Numbered from the stretch's first letter, positions 43,517 through 55,928 are shown. The stretch: 64,000 nt of DNA from Lunularia cruciata (GCA_948567375.1 OX419761.1:55368501-55432500); one strand, 5' to 3'. The notes: a model not told the origin generated them from the letters alone. A program made the numbers and translations.

Positions 43517-44602
43517 CTAGCGATCTTCGTTTTCCGAAGTGGTTTCCACCTCCTCCTCTTCAATGTGCCTCTCCATGTTGTTCAAAGATCGCCTGTACGA
43601 AGGCCGAGGGCCTCTAGGGAAACAAGTGCGACAATTGGTAGACATGTGCCCAATATGGCCACAATTGTAACAACAACGTTGTTCTCCTCGAGTCCGTTCT
43701 CCTCGTGGGACTCCATCTCTTCGTTCTTCTACCCGTCCTCGCTCTCCTTGAAGCGGCCATGCTCCTTGATCCCAGAATCGAAGGTTGCCCAATTCCATTG
43801 GTACTGGTCCACCCATGTGTGGCATTTCTGCCCAAAAATGTTGAGGTGGAACTACTCCTTCACCTCCACCTAATGCTCCAGCTATTCTCTGCGCACAAGC
43901 AATAGCTTCAAATACCGTGCGAGGGTTTTGCACCATGATTTCTTGGCGAATCCACTCTTTCAACCCTTGTTTGAAATTGTTGAGAGCCTCTGCTGGACTC
44001 ATGTTGGTAATTGCGACTTGTAGATCCAGAAACGCCTCCACATACTCTTGTACGCTATTCTTCTGTCTCAATCCCCATAGTCGGGTTCGAGCCATCTGCA
44101 TAGAATCCACCGATTGGAAATTCTTGAGCAGTCCTTCTTGCATTGCTGTCCATATGACCTCCCTTCTCTCTGCTAGCATGGATCGTTCCCAAGCATCATA
44201 CCATGTGAGGGCTTTATTGGTCAAGTACCCACATGCAAACACGCCTGCAGCATGCTCTGTGATCTCTATTAAGAACAATCAAAAATATCGATTCATTCTC
44301 GAGATCCAATTCTCCACTACTCCCATCGTACGCTGCCCCTTGTAAGGCTCGATGTTGCAGGTCTTCTTCATCCGGAGTAGCAATGTGGCTTCATCGTTGA
44401 TAGGGTTCGTAGGCACGGGTGCCTCTCCAAGTACTTCAGTCGCAGGTACTGGGTTTTGAGACGGCTCTTCTTCTTGCATGGCTTGATCGTTCCTAAGGAT
44501 CTGCACTTGACTTTGCAATGTCTCCATGGTCATCTTAATCTCTCGAAATTCATTCAACATCCCTTGCATTCCTTGCACCAGCTCTTGCAATTGCGGATCC
44601 AT
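43517..44602 (-). pseudogene. G1 gag
   Basis: 362 codons from ATG 44,602 with one in-frame TGA (44,279-44,281). Blocks: MDPQLQELVQGMQGMLNEFR (coiled start), GVVENWISRMNRYF, LTNKALTWYDAWERSM, SVQEYVEAFLDLQVAITNMS and a zinc knuckle CYNCGHIGHMSTNC. The TGA falls between Phe and Leu-Phe. The older copy G2 has TGA at the same site, so the stop may be inherited and not a new lesion. Confidence 0.9.
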
Positions 44603-45194
44603 GGTTCCTGCAACACCCCAATTGCTAACGTCTACTTCAATACAGAGTCAATATAATCACTCTGGAAGGTGCACGAACTATCGGAACTACCATTGGGACC
44701 TCAGAAGCTATCACTCATTGATAATACTCCTCACCAAAATTCCTAACCACAAAATCTCTAAACATCAATTTCGGCCTCATTACATAACGGATTTCTACTT
44801 GAGTGTTGAAAGGGAGAGGATTTGGGACATTCATATCCATATTATCATAATAGAATGTAGATCGTCAAATTCCACTCTCTGTCATATATCACCACAGGTA
44901 GAATCACCGGGTTTGGTGAGTTCATCACTCTGTCCATGAATTCCGTACCAAAGTGATAAACTAGCGATACTCTCATCTGCTCACGCTGAATGTACATAAC
45001 CTTGATGTGGAATGGGTTTGAGAATGGAAAGCTAGGTACGGGAAATTGTCCCCCCCGGCGCATCCATCCCATCCGCTCTCTAAAGTCCTTCCTAAGTCTA
45101 GCAATTACTCTATGTTCTCCACCTCAAATTACTCAGTTTCAGTAGTTCGTGCTATTCCAAGAGGGGTGATCCACTCTCTTGGACTAGAACACTC

Positions 45195-45206
45195 GCTCTG
45201 ATACCA
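45195..45206 (-). promoter_or_regulatory. G1 primer binding site
   Basis: Sense TGGTATCAGAGC, one base after the 5' LTR. It is complementary to the 3' end of plant initiator methionine tRNA, the usual primer of this group. Confidence 0.9.
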
Positions 45207-45207
45207 T

Positions 45208-45948
45208 TGTAATACTCCAAGGACAAGAGAAGAGAGAAAACACAGATTGCACACTCAAACATTCGATGCCCCAAGGGAGCACCTTCTCTTTATTATATAG
45301 ACAAAGAGGATCTCCTACAAGGAAGCTCCACCATAGGATTAGGGACACAGATAGGTGACATGTCAGCAAGCTCCACCCTTGGATTACTTACTTGGATGGG
45401 TGACCTGTCTGGTCTAGGTCCTATCTGGTTGGTCAAACGAGCTTTGACCAGAGGGAATCTTTTAGGGAATCTTCCTGTAGGAATCTCAAAATCACATGAG
45501 TAAGGTACCATTGGAAAGCTCTCGATGAGACAAACCACGGGGGAGGGAAGGCCAGCCTTTTCTCCATTGGGAGGGGGGAATCTGCACATTTTTGAGGCCT
45601 AATTCATCCGTTTAGGCCTCCAAAATTGCCTTCAAAGATTTCAGGCATATTTCGGTTCCTACTCTATTAGTAGAAGTCCCCTTTTGGTGATACCTCTTTC
45701 TGATCTGTTTAGTCCATCATGTGTAACATCCTTCCAGATGTTACCAAACCAATTCTCACCTTTAAATCATATGTCTAGCTATTGGTTCTAAGGTTCTCAA
45801 GTCTATTTTGGTTTCTGCCCTATTTGTAGAAGTACTCTTTTGGTGATACTTCTATCTGATCTATTTTGACCATCATATATAACATCATTCTAGATGTTAC
45901 CAAACCAAATTTCACATCTAGATCATATGGCTAACCCTTGGTATTACA
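45208..45948 (-). repeat. G1 5' LTR
   Basis: 741 bp, same ends as the 3' LTR. Sense-strand TATA box at 45,291-45,300. Confidence 0.95.
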
Positions 45949-45953
45949 GGTAC
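45949..45953. repeat. G1 target duplication, right copy
   Basis: GGTAC, identical to 39,316-39,320. Confidence 0.95.
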
Positions 45954-46100
45954 CCACTATACCAGAGTAACATCTAGGGCCTTTGGAGGCCCCATAAATC
46001 TCATCCATGTCTCACAACAATGGTGCGGACCTACCAAGTGCACTCTCAACTAAATCAGCTCTTGTGTCAAAAACTCCAATTCAGAGTCAATCTCTTCCCT
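45954..46100 (-). pseudogene. E2 gag, 5' end
   Basis: Matches the start of E1 gag (34,090-34,236), including the block encoding a GPRRYSGTVGTI-like stretch. It was cut off from the rest of gag by G1. It is frameshifted relative to E1. Confidence 0.7.
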
Positions 46101-46866
46101 CACTGGGACCTAAGATACAGGCTGATAGTAAGTACCACTCCAAGTAACTACACTAACGGAAAGGGCAACCTGTAACCTGCCATCACAACACGCACTCTCA
46201 CGGTCTACAGGTCATCACTTCTTGCCTCACCGGAAAGAAACATAGATAGTCTGACTGATCATCACTCCAGCCTCACTACCAAGAGCACACTCGTTCACCA
46301 ATGCTCAAAAGTCAGGGCACCTCACACAAATGTGGTGCAAAAATAGGAAGTAGAGAATGGAGGAGGTCCAATCATAAGATATCTAAACAAAAATCCTCCA
46401 TCTCTCAAAACAACATGGGACTGACTCTGGCACAACAGTCTCACAACAACAGTGCGGACATACCAAGTGCACTCTCAACTAAATCAGCTCTTGTGTCAAA
46501 AACTCCAATTCAGAGTCAATCTCCTCCCTCACTGGGACCTAAGATACAGGCTGATAGCAAGTACCACTCCAAGTAACTACACTAGGGGAAAGGGCAACCT
46601 GTAACTTGCCATCACAACACGCACTCTCACGGTCTACAAGTCATCACTTCTTGCCTCACCGGAAAGAAACATAGATAGTCTGACTGATCATCACTCCAGC
46701 CTCACTACCAAGAGCACACTTGTTCACCAACGCTCAAAAGTCAGGGCACCTCACACAAATGTGGTGCACAAATAGGAAGTAGAGAATGGAGGAGGTCCAA
46801 TCATAAGATATCTAAACAAAAATCTTCCATCTCTCAAAACAACATGGGACTGACTCTGGCACCATT
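46009..46866. repeat. 429-bp tandem duplication in the E2 leader
   Basis: Units 46,009-46,437 and 46,438-46,866 start with GTCTCACAACAA and carry TGCGGAC(A/C)TACCAAGTGC. They end at GACTCTGGCAC, exactly at the primer-site-like motif. The duplicated stretch includes the gag start, so E2 has two copies of its gag 5' end. E1 has only one. Confidence 0.9.
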
Positions 46867-47378
46867 TGGCATTTTGACATAAGAGAAGTTTGTATCTAAG
46901 TCCTAAGCTATCGGGATCACCAAGAATGGGATCAAACAGCCTCTCCTAGCCAAAGCTACATGTGTATAGATAATAGTGGCACAGTCACTAGGACAATAAG
47001 TGAGGGTGTACCAGTTGGCTAGGGCACCAGTCTAGGAACAAGAGATCTAGGAGTCAAACCCTATTGCGCACAATCTAGTAGGAAAGGCAGATTTTGCCAA
47101 CCAATGACCAAGATCTACTCTAAACTAGTTAGCCTCACGCCAACAAGCTAGCTTGCTGGACCTTCTAGGCCTTCGTAGCCCTTCATAGCCCCCTAGCCCT
47201 TGGCCAGCACTTCCGCACACCGTCTGCCTTATTGCCAAATCTACATCAATTGAACAAGCTTCTACACACTAGGGAAAAACTGAATGTGAATTGAGCTACC
47301 AACAATCCACCGAGCTTGGAGATACCACCAACACTAAAAGTTCTTGCACCCAATTTCTCCCTGACTTCACTTCTCTAA
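46867..47378 (-). other. E2 leader/LTR-side region
   Basis: Matches the E1 leader at 34,763-35,678, but about 400 bp shorter through internal deletion. The shared text includes AAGAGATCTAGGAGTCAAAC. No coding motif. Confidence 0.6.
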
Positions 47379-47525
47379 TGTAATCAAATTTTTTACCACT
47401 CTCAACTCAACTCAACTCAGATTAGTACTCGATCTGTCACTCTATAAACTGCCAACAACTAGAACTCACTTGTTGGAACTCTAATGTCCAAGCAATCTAG
47501 ATGCAACACTACAAATGGCGTGACA
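47379..47525 (-). repeat. E2 5' LTR, internally deleted
   Basis: 147 bp starting TGTAATCAAATT and ending GGCGTGACA. Compared with the 451-bp body in E1, about 300 bp are missing from the middle. The TCAT right after it matches the left border of E2. Confidence 0.75.
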
Positions 47526-47529
47526 TCAT

Positions 47530-48859
47530 TCATCAATTCAAACTAACTAAAAGTTCATTGATTAATCCAAATATTTATGTAATACAACTTCATTTATTAA
47601 ATCTGGTAAAGATGTATACAATAAATAAATTTTATGTTTTCCAAAAAAATACAACTAAACTCAATTGATAGTCACTCATTGTCCTCTCTCTCATTCTCTC
47701 CATCATAAGCATCCTGCTCATCCTAATCCTCTCCATCCTCAACATCACTATCCTATCCATAGTATAGGGTCTCCTCCTCTTTCTCACTCAAGTGGGACAT
47801 GTCTTCCTCAAGAATGTATCCTCTCTCCACAAAAAGGTGAGTGAGGATCTACCAAAGAAAGGTGACCCTCAACTTGTCCCATTAGGATGCCTCATCTGCC
47901 CATGCAAACTCCACACCTTGGTGGTAATGGCTTGAAAGGCTAACTCACCTAATGATAGTCTCCACACCAAATGGGATTTTGAATCCTTAATACACTTATT
48001 GGGACAATTTTGAATTATTAACACACTATGCGTAGCAATTAAGGACAATTTATGAATGGTGGTAGCATCAATTCATATGATTCAATGTCATGACAATTTA
48101 GTACAATTTATGTATGTTAGTAGCATTGATTCATTGGATTCAATATGATAATGTCAATTCTATGAAACATATAAGGATTTCTTTAGTGAAGAATTCCTCA
48201 TATGAATAGGGATATTTATGCAATGAATAGAGATTCTTGTTGGGAACATACATGGATTGTGGTGGTGAAGAATATGGATGTTATTATTGAGGAATGTGGA
48301 TTCTTTGTTGCATTGATATCAATTTTGCAAAAGGTGTATAATGGGTGATTCATCTCAAAGGTATATGGAAATTGGTCATGAAAGAAGGAGATTTGAATCA
48401 GTATGTGAAGGAGAAGGAGGTTCAATGTGGCATGTGAAAGCTATATTGAACCTCCATGAAGTAGGATCACAATAGGGGAGAGGAATGCAAAGGAAGGAGG
48501 TTCAACAGAGAGAGTGACGTGCATGCTTTGATTCTTCAAAGAGTGCAAAGGAGGATATTTCCAAAGAGATGAGTGATAGAAAAAGTAGAGGGACGAAAAG
48601 GCAAAGAGAGGAAAAGAGAGAAGATGACAAAAGCAGAGCCAAGAGAAATAAGAGATAGAAGGGACAAAAGGTAGATTAGGGGAACATTTTGACAATTGAG
48701 TGGTAGAGAGAGAAGACATAACAATAGCTGAAATTGTTGAATACAAGAAATTGTAGGACATGCCAAATATGGACTTCAAGGAGGAAGAGTGGCTAATTGG
48801 ATTCCATACAAAGGGATATTGCATGACTTATATTAAGTGGGCCTGGTTGGACAAGCACT
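47530..48859. other. Mostly no gene; short unidentified coding relic near 47.7-47.9 kb
   Basis: About 47,700-47,920 on the minus strand reads LTHLFVERGYILEED followed by an acidic tail and resembles 8,560-8,720. 48,440-48,830 is purine-rich on the plus strand and yields low-complexity minus-strand ORFs. No recognised gene. Confidence 0.35.
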
Positions 48860-49451
48860 TGTAATACCTAGACATATGATCTAGATGTGAAATTTGGTTT
48901 GGTGACATCTGGAAGGATGTTAAACATGATGGAATAAAAAGATCAAACAGAGGTATCACCAAAAGAGGACTTCTTCTAATAAAGCAAGAACCAAAATATG
49001 CTTGGAATCCTTGAAGGCAATTTTGAAGGTCTAAACGGATGAATTAGGCCTAAAAAATGAGCAGAATCTTCACCCCCTCCTTAAATGGAGGAAAGGTTAG
49101 TCTTTCTCCTCCTAGGTTTGTCTTATCAATAGCTTTCTAATGGTTACTCACCCACATGATTCTATAATTCCTACAAGAAAGTTCCCTAAAATATTCCCTT
49201 CCATCAAAGCCTGTTTGACCAACCAGATTGGATCAAGACCAACATGTCACCCATCCAAGCAAGTAATCTAAGAGTGGAGCTTGCTGACATGTCACCTATC
49301 CATGTACCTAATCCTATGGTGGACATTCCTTGGAGGAGATCCTGTTTGGCTATATCATAAAGAGAAGGTGCTCCTTTGGGGCATTGGAATTTGAGTGTGA
49401 TCTTGTGTTTTTTTTACTTCTGTGTTTCTTTGCTATCCTTGGAACAATACA
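48860..49451 (+). repeat. G2 5' LTR
   Basis: Starts TGTAATACCTAGACATATG and ends GGAACAATACA, matching the sense strand of G1 LTRs with several deletions. The TATA region reads TATATCATAAAG (about 49,352), one base different from G1. Confidence 0.9.
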
Positions 49452-49452
49452 A

Positions 49453-49466
49453 TGGTATCAAAGTAG
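49453..49466 (+). promoter_or_regulatory. G2 primer binding site (mutated)
   Basis: TGGTATCAAAGTAG one base after the LTR; G1 has TGGTATCAGAGC. Confidence 0.8.
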
Positions 49467-50048
49467 GTGTTTCAATCCAAGAGAGTGGATCACCCCTCTT
49501 GGAAGAATATGGGCTACTGAGGCTGGGTAATTTTGGAGAGAAAAACCGCAGAGAAACTAATAAGATAGGAGTGTTTCAAAGAGAGGATGGGATGGAAGCT
49601 CTTGGAGGACAATTTCCTGCACCCCATCTTTTGTTTTGGAATCCATTTCACATCACGATCATGTACACTCAGTGAGAGCAAGTGAGAGTATACCTTGTTT
49701 ATCATTTTGGAGTAGAGTTCATGGACATAGTGATGAATTCACCAAACCCGATGATTCTATCTATAGTGATTTACAATAGAGAGTGGGATTTGACAATCTA
49801 CATTTTGTTGTGATGGATTTGAATGTCCTAAATCCTCTCCCTTCAATACTCAAGTTGAAATTTGTTAGGTAGTTAGACCAAAAGTGATGTTTAGGGAGTT
49901 TGTGGTCAGAATTTGGTGAGGAATTATTATCAATGAGTGATAGCTTTTGAGGTCCCAATGGTAGTCCCAATAGTTTGTGCACATTCTCAAGTGATCATAT
50001 TAACTCCATATTGAAGTAGACAATAATGATTGAGTGTTTGCAGGAACC

Positions 50049-51138
50049 ATGGATCCGCAATTGCAAGAGTTGATGCAAGGAATGTAGGGGATGTTGAACA
50101 AGTTTTGAGAGGTTAAGATGACCATGGAGGCATTATAAAGTCAAGGTAGACCTTTAGGAATGATGGGGCAATGCAAGAAGGAGAGCCGTCTCAAAACCAA
50201 GTACATGTAATTGAAATACTTGGAGAGGCACCCATGCCTACAAACCTGGTCAACAATGAAGCCACATTGCTACTACGGATGAAGAAGACCTGCAATATCA
50301 AGCCTTACAAGGAGCAATGTACGATGGGAGTAGTGGAGAATTGGATCTCAAGAATGAATTGATATTTCTGATTGTTCTCAATAGAGATCACCAAGCATGC
50401 CACATGCATGTTTGCATGTGGATACTTGACCAATAAAGCCCTCACATGGTATGATGCTTGGGAAAGATCAATGTTCACAGAGAGAAGAGAGGTCACATGG
50501 ACAGCAATGCAAGAAGGATTGTTGAAGAATTTCCAATCAATAGATTCCGTGCAAATGGCTCAAACCTGACTATGGGATTGAAACAAAAGAATAGTATACA
50601 AGAGTATGTGGAGGCATTTTTGAATCTACAAGTTGCAATAACCAACATGAGTCCAACAAAGGCTCTAGATAATTTCAAACAAGGGTTGAAGGAGCAGATT
50701 TGCCAAGAAGTCATGGTACAAAATCCTTGCATGGTATTTGAAGCCATTGCTTGTATGCAAAGAATAGCAAGGGCACTTGGTGGAGGTGAAGGAGTAGTTT
50801 TACCTCAACATTATTGAGATAAAATACCACACATGGGTGGATCAATACCAATAGAGTTGGGCAACCTTTGGTTTCAAGACTGATGAGCACAACTGCTTCA
50901 AGGAAACCAGGAACGGGTAGAAGAACGGAGAGATAGAGTTCCACAAGGAGAAGGAACTCAAGGAGAACAATACCATTGTTACAATTGTTGCCGTATTGGG
51001 CACATATCTACTAACTATCATGCTCACCTCCCTATAGGCCCTTGGTCTCTATACATGTGGTCTTTCAACAACATGGAGAGACATACTAAAGAGGAGGATG
51101 CAAAAATCATCTCGGAAAACAAAGATCACCAATAAATG
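50049..51138 (+). pseudogene. G2 gag
   Basis: Matches G1 gag from MDPQLQELMQGM through GVVENWISRMN, LTNKALTWYDAWERSM and EYVEAFLNLQVAITNMS. The zinc knuckle near 50,975 has lost its last Cys (TGT to TAT). There are several frameshifts and stops, including the TGA shared with G1. Confidence 0.85.
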
Positions 51139-51224
51139 TATCTCGAGGCCTTATTGGATCAAAAAGGAAGTAGAAAAGTGAGAGGAGGAAGAAGACAAGT
51201 GCGCAAAGGTCATGAAAGGCAACC

Positions 51225-52779
51225 TCACTATTGATTGTCACAAATGGAGTCTTAGAAGGCAATCAGGTGAGAGTATTGATAGATCCGAGAGCAACAAAAA
51301 ATTTCTTGTCCTGCTTTGTTGCAATAAGATTGGAGATGGATCTTGAGAGAGATGAGAGCTAAGAAGTAGAGTTACCTTATGGGCAAACAAAGAGAATTGA
51401 ATCATTACCTAGATGGGTAGCACTCTCTATAGGAGAATATTAGGAAGCAACTGAGTGACAAGTGATACAATTAGCTCGTTATGATGCAATCTTAGGCATG
51501 CCATAGATGGAGCATTACAACCCTATGGTAGATTGGAGGAAGAAAGTAGTGAGACCCTGCTAATGGTCAATCATTGGGGTTAAAGAAAAATCACATAGGC
51601 AAGAATTGCCTCTCTATGTCATAGGGACAGTAGCTATCTGTAAGACCAATAGATGTTTCATGGGTCTAATAAGAGAAGTCCAGAGTGCACAACTCAATGG
51701 AAAAATTCTTGAGAAATTGAAGGATGTGGTAAATTAGTTTCAAGATGTCTTTCCTGATGATCTATCCTCAAGATTACCACCAAAAAGGAGAGTAGGTCAT
51801 AAAATTGAGACACTTCCAGGGAAGATGCCTCCTTGTAAGGCCCCATATCACCTATCACCTCATGAGTTGGAAGAGTGTAAGGCTCAAATTGACGATTTGT
51901 TGCAAAATGGGTTTATCCAACCCATCATATCACCATATGGAGCTCTTGTCTTGTTTGTGAAGAATAAGGTTGGTACAATGCACATGTGCATTGATTACCA
52001 AGGCCTCAATCAGCAAATAGTGAAGAATAAATACCCCTTACCTCGCATGGATGACCTATTTGATCAACTTAATGGAGCAAGATACTTCACAAAACCGGAC
52101 TTGCAAAGCAATTACAATCAAATCCAAATTGTAGAGGAGGATGTATATAAAATTGCCTTTTGGACCAAGTATGGCTTCTTTGAGTATCTTGTGATGCCTT
52201 TTGGCCTCACCAATGCACCTGCCACTTTCATGAGTCTAATGAATGACATATTTTTTCCATATTTGGATAAGTCTGTTATTGTCTTTCTGGATGACATCTT
52301 AGTATATAGTAGAACAATGATGGAACACAAACAATATCTACAAGATGTCCTCCAGATTCTAAGATAGAACCAATTGTATGCCAAAATCTCAAAGTGCAAG
52401 TTTGGCAAATCTAAAGTAGACTACTTGGGGCATAGAGTAAGTGAGGAGGGTATCCAAGTATTGACAGATAAAATAGAAGTCATTAGAAAATGGAGTGCTC
52501 TAAAAGATCAGACTCAACTCAAGAGCTTCTTGGGGTTGATAGGGTCCTATCATTGATTTGTCAAAGGCTTCTCCAAGGTTCCACAAGATTTAACAGTACT
52601 ACTTGGCAAGGGAAGAAGTGGACATGGGGAACCGCACAAGAGTTGGCCTTTCAAGAATTAAAAGCCACCTTACTACATGCACCAATCTTGTAGTGGTATG
52701 ACCCAAAATGTCCAATCAAGTTGGCTATAGATACATTAGGTATAACAATAGGATCAGTCTCACAATAAGAGTGACATGA
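51225..52779 (+). pseudogene. G2 protease, RT and start of RNase H
   Basis: Protease block VRVLIDPRATKNFLS (active-site Gly changed to Arg). RT in the 180-codon frame from 51,825: [47 protein letters not shown]. After a TAG at 52,365 it continues [14 protein letters not shown]. RNase H starts LAIDTLGITIGSV and is cut by the family T insertion at 52,780. Confidence 0.85.
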
Positions 52780-53599
52780 TGTGGTACCCACATTTTTTAG
52801 TTTTTGTTTTATTTTGAAGAAGTGTATAGACAAAGTTGTATTGAACCCAAATGGCATTGGATGGAGAAGAACTATGTCTTTGGTTGGTGACCCAAGTAAA
52901 AGTGCCTTTGTGTCAAACACAAAGTGCTCAGATTGGATCTATCAACATTCAACCCAAAGTAAGGAGACTTCACCTTGGGGTGATTAACCTAATGTGAAGA
53001 TAGAGTAACATATTTCCTTTGTGTTGGAAATTCAAGAAAGATATTGCATACAAAAACAAATAAGGCACAAGCAGGAGAAATTGATAGTGACAAGAGAGGT
53101 GCATGCAATAGGTGTGATTTCTCAATAGACAATCCTTTGAAGAATGACTGAGAAAGTCAGGTTTTGAAGGTCAGGACTATAAAGTCAGGTTTTGAAGCAA
53201 GAAGGAGACAAATGACAAATGAATTTCATTTGCCTTTGTGGAATCATCCTGAGAGATACCAAGGAAGAGGAGTGGTAGTGAGTGAAGTCGTGAAGAATTT
53301 GGAGGGTTTGAGAGTTGCATGTCTAGGGGACAAGAGAATTCCTTGTAGAAGCACATCACACAGGAGAGTAGAATGACGGAAATCAGGAATTCCTAACACT
53401 AGTGTCGAGAAATCCAATAATTAGGAGGCTAGATGTGATGGCTTGTAGAGAAATTATCAATAGACTTTGCATCACTTTCCTTGCATGGATCTGGAACCTA
53501 AGTTTTTCCAAATTTCATGGTAGAGATCACGGCCTATAAATGTATAAATGAGCTGGTGATAGTGGGGAAGAGAGGCAATCCGGCTTGATGGACAGAGTT

Positions 53600-55800
53600 G
53601 GATTGGTGGTTGGTGTTAGGAAGAGAGAGTGGAGAAGAGCATGGTGCCACATTCTTGGGGAAGGGAGAGGTTGCAGAAGAAACCCAAGAAATCAGGGAGT
53701 TGTTCACCTCAAAGTGCACAAAGAATGGGTACAATGTAGAGACGTATTGAGAAGTATCAAGACATATTGAGAGACATATCAAGACCCGGTGAGAAGAAGC
53801 ATTGTAGGTGCAATGATGGCGCTATTCAAATCTGAGCGCACCACTTACGTGACAAAGTAGCACGCGGTGTTCTTCCACAAGATGTTTGTAGGAGAGCCAA
53901 TAAATTGGGCAAAGTGTTTTTATCAATGGACAAGGCAAATGGTGCTGAATTGAAGGACGTTGACACCACCACATTACTTTGTACCTTTTGTAGCACACTT
54001 CTACCTTGGGTTGAATCTGTTAAGCAGTGATGAGAAGAAGAAGATTGTTTTGCAATTCCATCTTGATCTGCATCAAGAAGTCGACGACAAAGAACGACAA
54101 TACATTCAGCAATTGAGGAGAAGTGACGATCATTATGCAAGAACGGGACATGATTGGAAGATGGTTGTGCCCTTGCCAAGCAAGAAGAAGAGAAGTTGAC
54201 CTGAGGTGGAGAGCTCACCAATGCAGCCTTGGGAACTATAAAGAATTGGGTTACCTTGAGAAGGGAAGCAAGTCGAGAGGATTGCACTAACAGAGGAAGA
54301 AGAATTGGAAGGAAGAGGAAGAAGAGGTGGAATTAACCCTATAGAGTGAAGAGTCGAGTGAGGAGAGCAAGGGTGAACCCAAGGTGCAGAAAGGACAAGA
54401 GAAGGAGTTGTCTTGGCAAGAAGAAATTGAATGGCAGGATGTAGAAGAAGAAATTATGGCTGAGTTAGCAATTAAGGCAAAAGAAGGATTGGTGGCGGAG
54501 GCAAGGCAGTACATGCCAAAAGGAGAAGGTTCAAGAGCAGCCTGGCAGATCATCAATCTTGATGATGATGAGAGTTTGGAAGACAAGGTTTCATTGACAA
54601 TGCAAAGATCTTGACTTCATATGAGGCATTGGACTCAGAGGGAAAGAATTAGATTGCTGCAGTTCCTAAAGAGAAGATAGAAGAAGAAGTAGGATGCAAG
54701 GGAGTAGAATACCTTTGGGATGTTGTATGTTTGTTGCTATTGCAGATGGAGAAGAAGATGAAGGAGATGCAAAGCAGATATCCTAATGTATAGACGGTGT
54801 TGTAGGTGCTAGAGAGATTGGGTCTAAGAATCAAAAGTTGCAAGAAAGCCTGAGCAGAGGAGCAGAAGAAAGGGAAATCTTGCAAGTAGATGCAGCATTG
54901 CAGAGGAAGATCAACAAGAATCTACAAGAGAAGTTTGAGAAGCAAGGGAGAGAGTGGCAAAAAAAACAAAGGAGGTTACGCAAGAAAGACTTTGGGTGGA
55001 GAAGCTGCAAGTCAAGGTAAGGGTGGAGCAAGAAAGAGGCAAGAAGGTGGAGGAGGAAGGAAGAGGAGGAAGAGCTCGACGCATTCCAATGGAAGTAAGA
55101 GGAGAAGACAGCAGCCTGGCAGCGGGAATTGGCTAAGCACCATCAAGAAGAAGGAAGATTGAGAGATCTGGTGTAGTGTTAGAGGCAAAGATTGACTAGT
55201 ATGTGAAGGAGTTGGAGCATCACACAACGGAATATGAGGAAGAGTTGAAGCTCAACAAAGTTGTGATGGAGGAAGAAAAGTAGAGGAAGCATTCAAAGGA
55301 ATCACTTGAGGAAGTGATCGTGGAACTAAAGGCAAGGTTAACCATAGAAGCCAAAGTAAGAATGGAGGAATCACATTTACAAGAGTTAGGATTGTCGGTG
55401 CAAGAGACACAAAGTAAGAATGCAAAGAACAAGGACTTGAATGCCTTGTTGATTCAATCTTAGGACTTGGATTGATAAAAATATGTTAGATGTGGAGGAT
55501 AACATTTCTATCAGACTCGGGTTGATCAAGTTAGAGTTAGAAAGTCTTTGGAATACTATACATATTTCACCCAAAGTAATAAAGAGAGGAGTGTTGGTGT
55601 CTTTGGATTTGATACTTGACAGTTTAAAGAAGAGTGGGTTGCGATATAGTGAGGAAGAAAGATTACATGTAAGGTTAATTGTAGATCAGAGTAAAGACAA
55701 GTTCAAATTGATAGAAGAGTTGGATTAAGTAGAACCCAAAGTACAAGAGATGATGGGACTTTCCTTGGTTTGGAAGCAAAAGCAGAGGTAGACATTGGAT
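53600..55800 (+). pseudogene. Family T gag-like protein, copy B
   Basis: Readable blocks in shifting frames: KCTKNGYNVETY, AVFFHKMFVGEPINWAKCFY followed by Gln-Trp, then PPHYFVPFVAHFYLGLNLLS (53.9-54.0 kb). Then comes a long Glu/Lys-rich coiled-coil part (54.3-55.4 kb) and the C-terminal block VEDNISIRLGLIKLELESLW (55.5 kb). Copy C encodes the same order. The NWAKCFYQ..PPHY-x-VPF core vaguely recalls plant transposon-associated capsid-like domains, but I cannot name it. No protease, RT or integrase is present. Confidence 0.6.
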
Positions 55801-55928
55801 TGGATTAGTAAGAGTTTTGAGATAGGAAGAGGTAGATATGAAGAGGTGCATTGTCATTTTGGATCTAAAGGTTGGTAAAGTTGTTAGGAAGCAATTTAAG
55901 TAGTTAGATAACTGCCAAGTGCTCAGCC

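Larger units (their letters stand above)
39321..45948 (-). mobile_element. G1: nearly intact Ty3/gypsy chromovirus inserted in E2 gag
   Basis: 6,628 bp, with LTRs of 742 and 741 bp, GGTAC duplicated at 39,316-39,320 and 45,949-45,953, an initiator-Met-type primer site and a polypurine tract. Gag, protease, RT, RNase H, integrase and chromodomain are all readable. It has few lesions: one TGA in gag, a 14-bp tandem duplication between protease and RT, a TGA at 41,410, a 1-bp deletion near 41,080 and a TAG at 40,304. By my hand count the LTRs differ at about 18 positions plus one indel, about 2.4 percent, mostly C/T-type changes. Confidence 0.95.
27338..47525 (-). mobile_element. E2: Ty3/gypsy-type retroelement carrying a cytosine methyltransferase and a PHD finger
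   Basis: The element ends are supported by TCAT on both sides (27,334-27,337 and 47,526-47,529). In sense direction (minus strand) the parts are: short 5' LTR remnant, leader, gag with two zinc knuckles, protease-like region, C5-methyltransferase, RT, RNase H, integrase, PHD finger, 3' LTR. Two later elements sit inside it: G1 (39,321-45,948) in gag and E1 (31,950-36,129) in the methyltransferase. Subtracting them leaves about 9.4 kb. The coding frame is full of TAG/TGA stops and cannot be active. Retroelements with acquired cytosine methyltransferases have been reported from algae and dinoflagellates, as far as I recall. I know of none described with this full domain set in a seed plant, but I could not search. 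Confidence 0.75.

Noticed and set aside
48441-48824. 127-codon minus-strand ORF with hydrophobic runs
   Set aside because: Opposite a purine-rich stretch; the composition explains it and no domain is visible.
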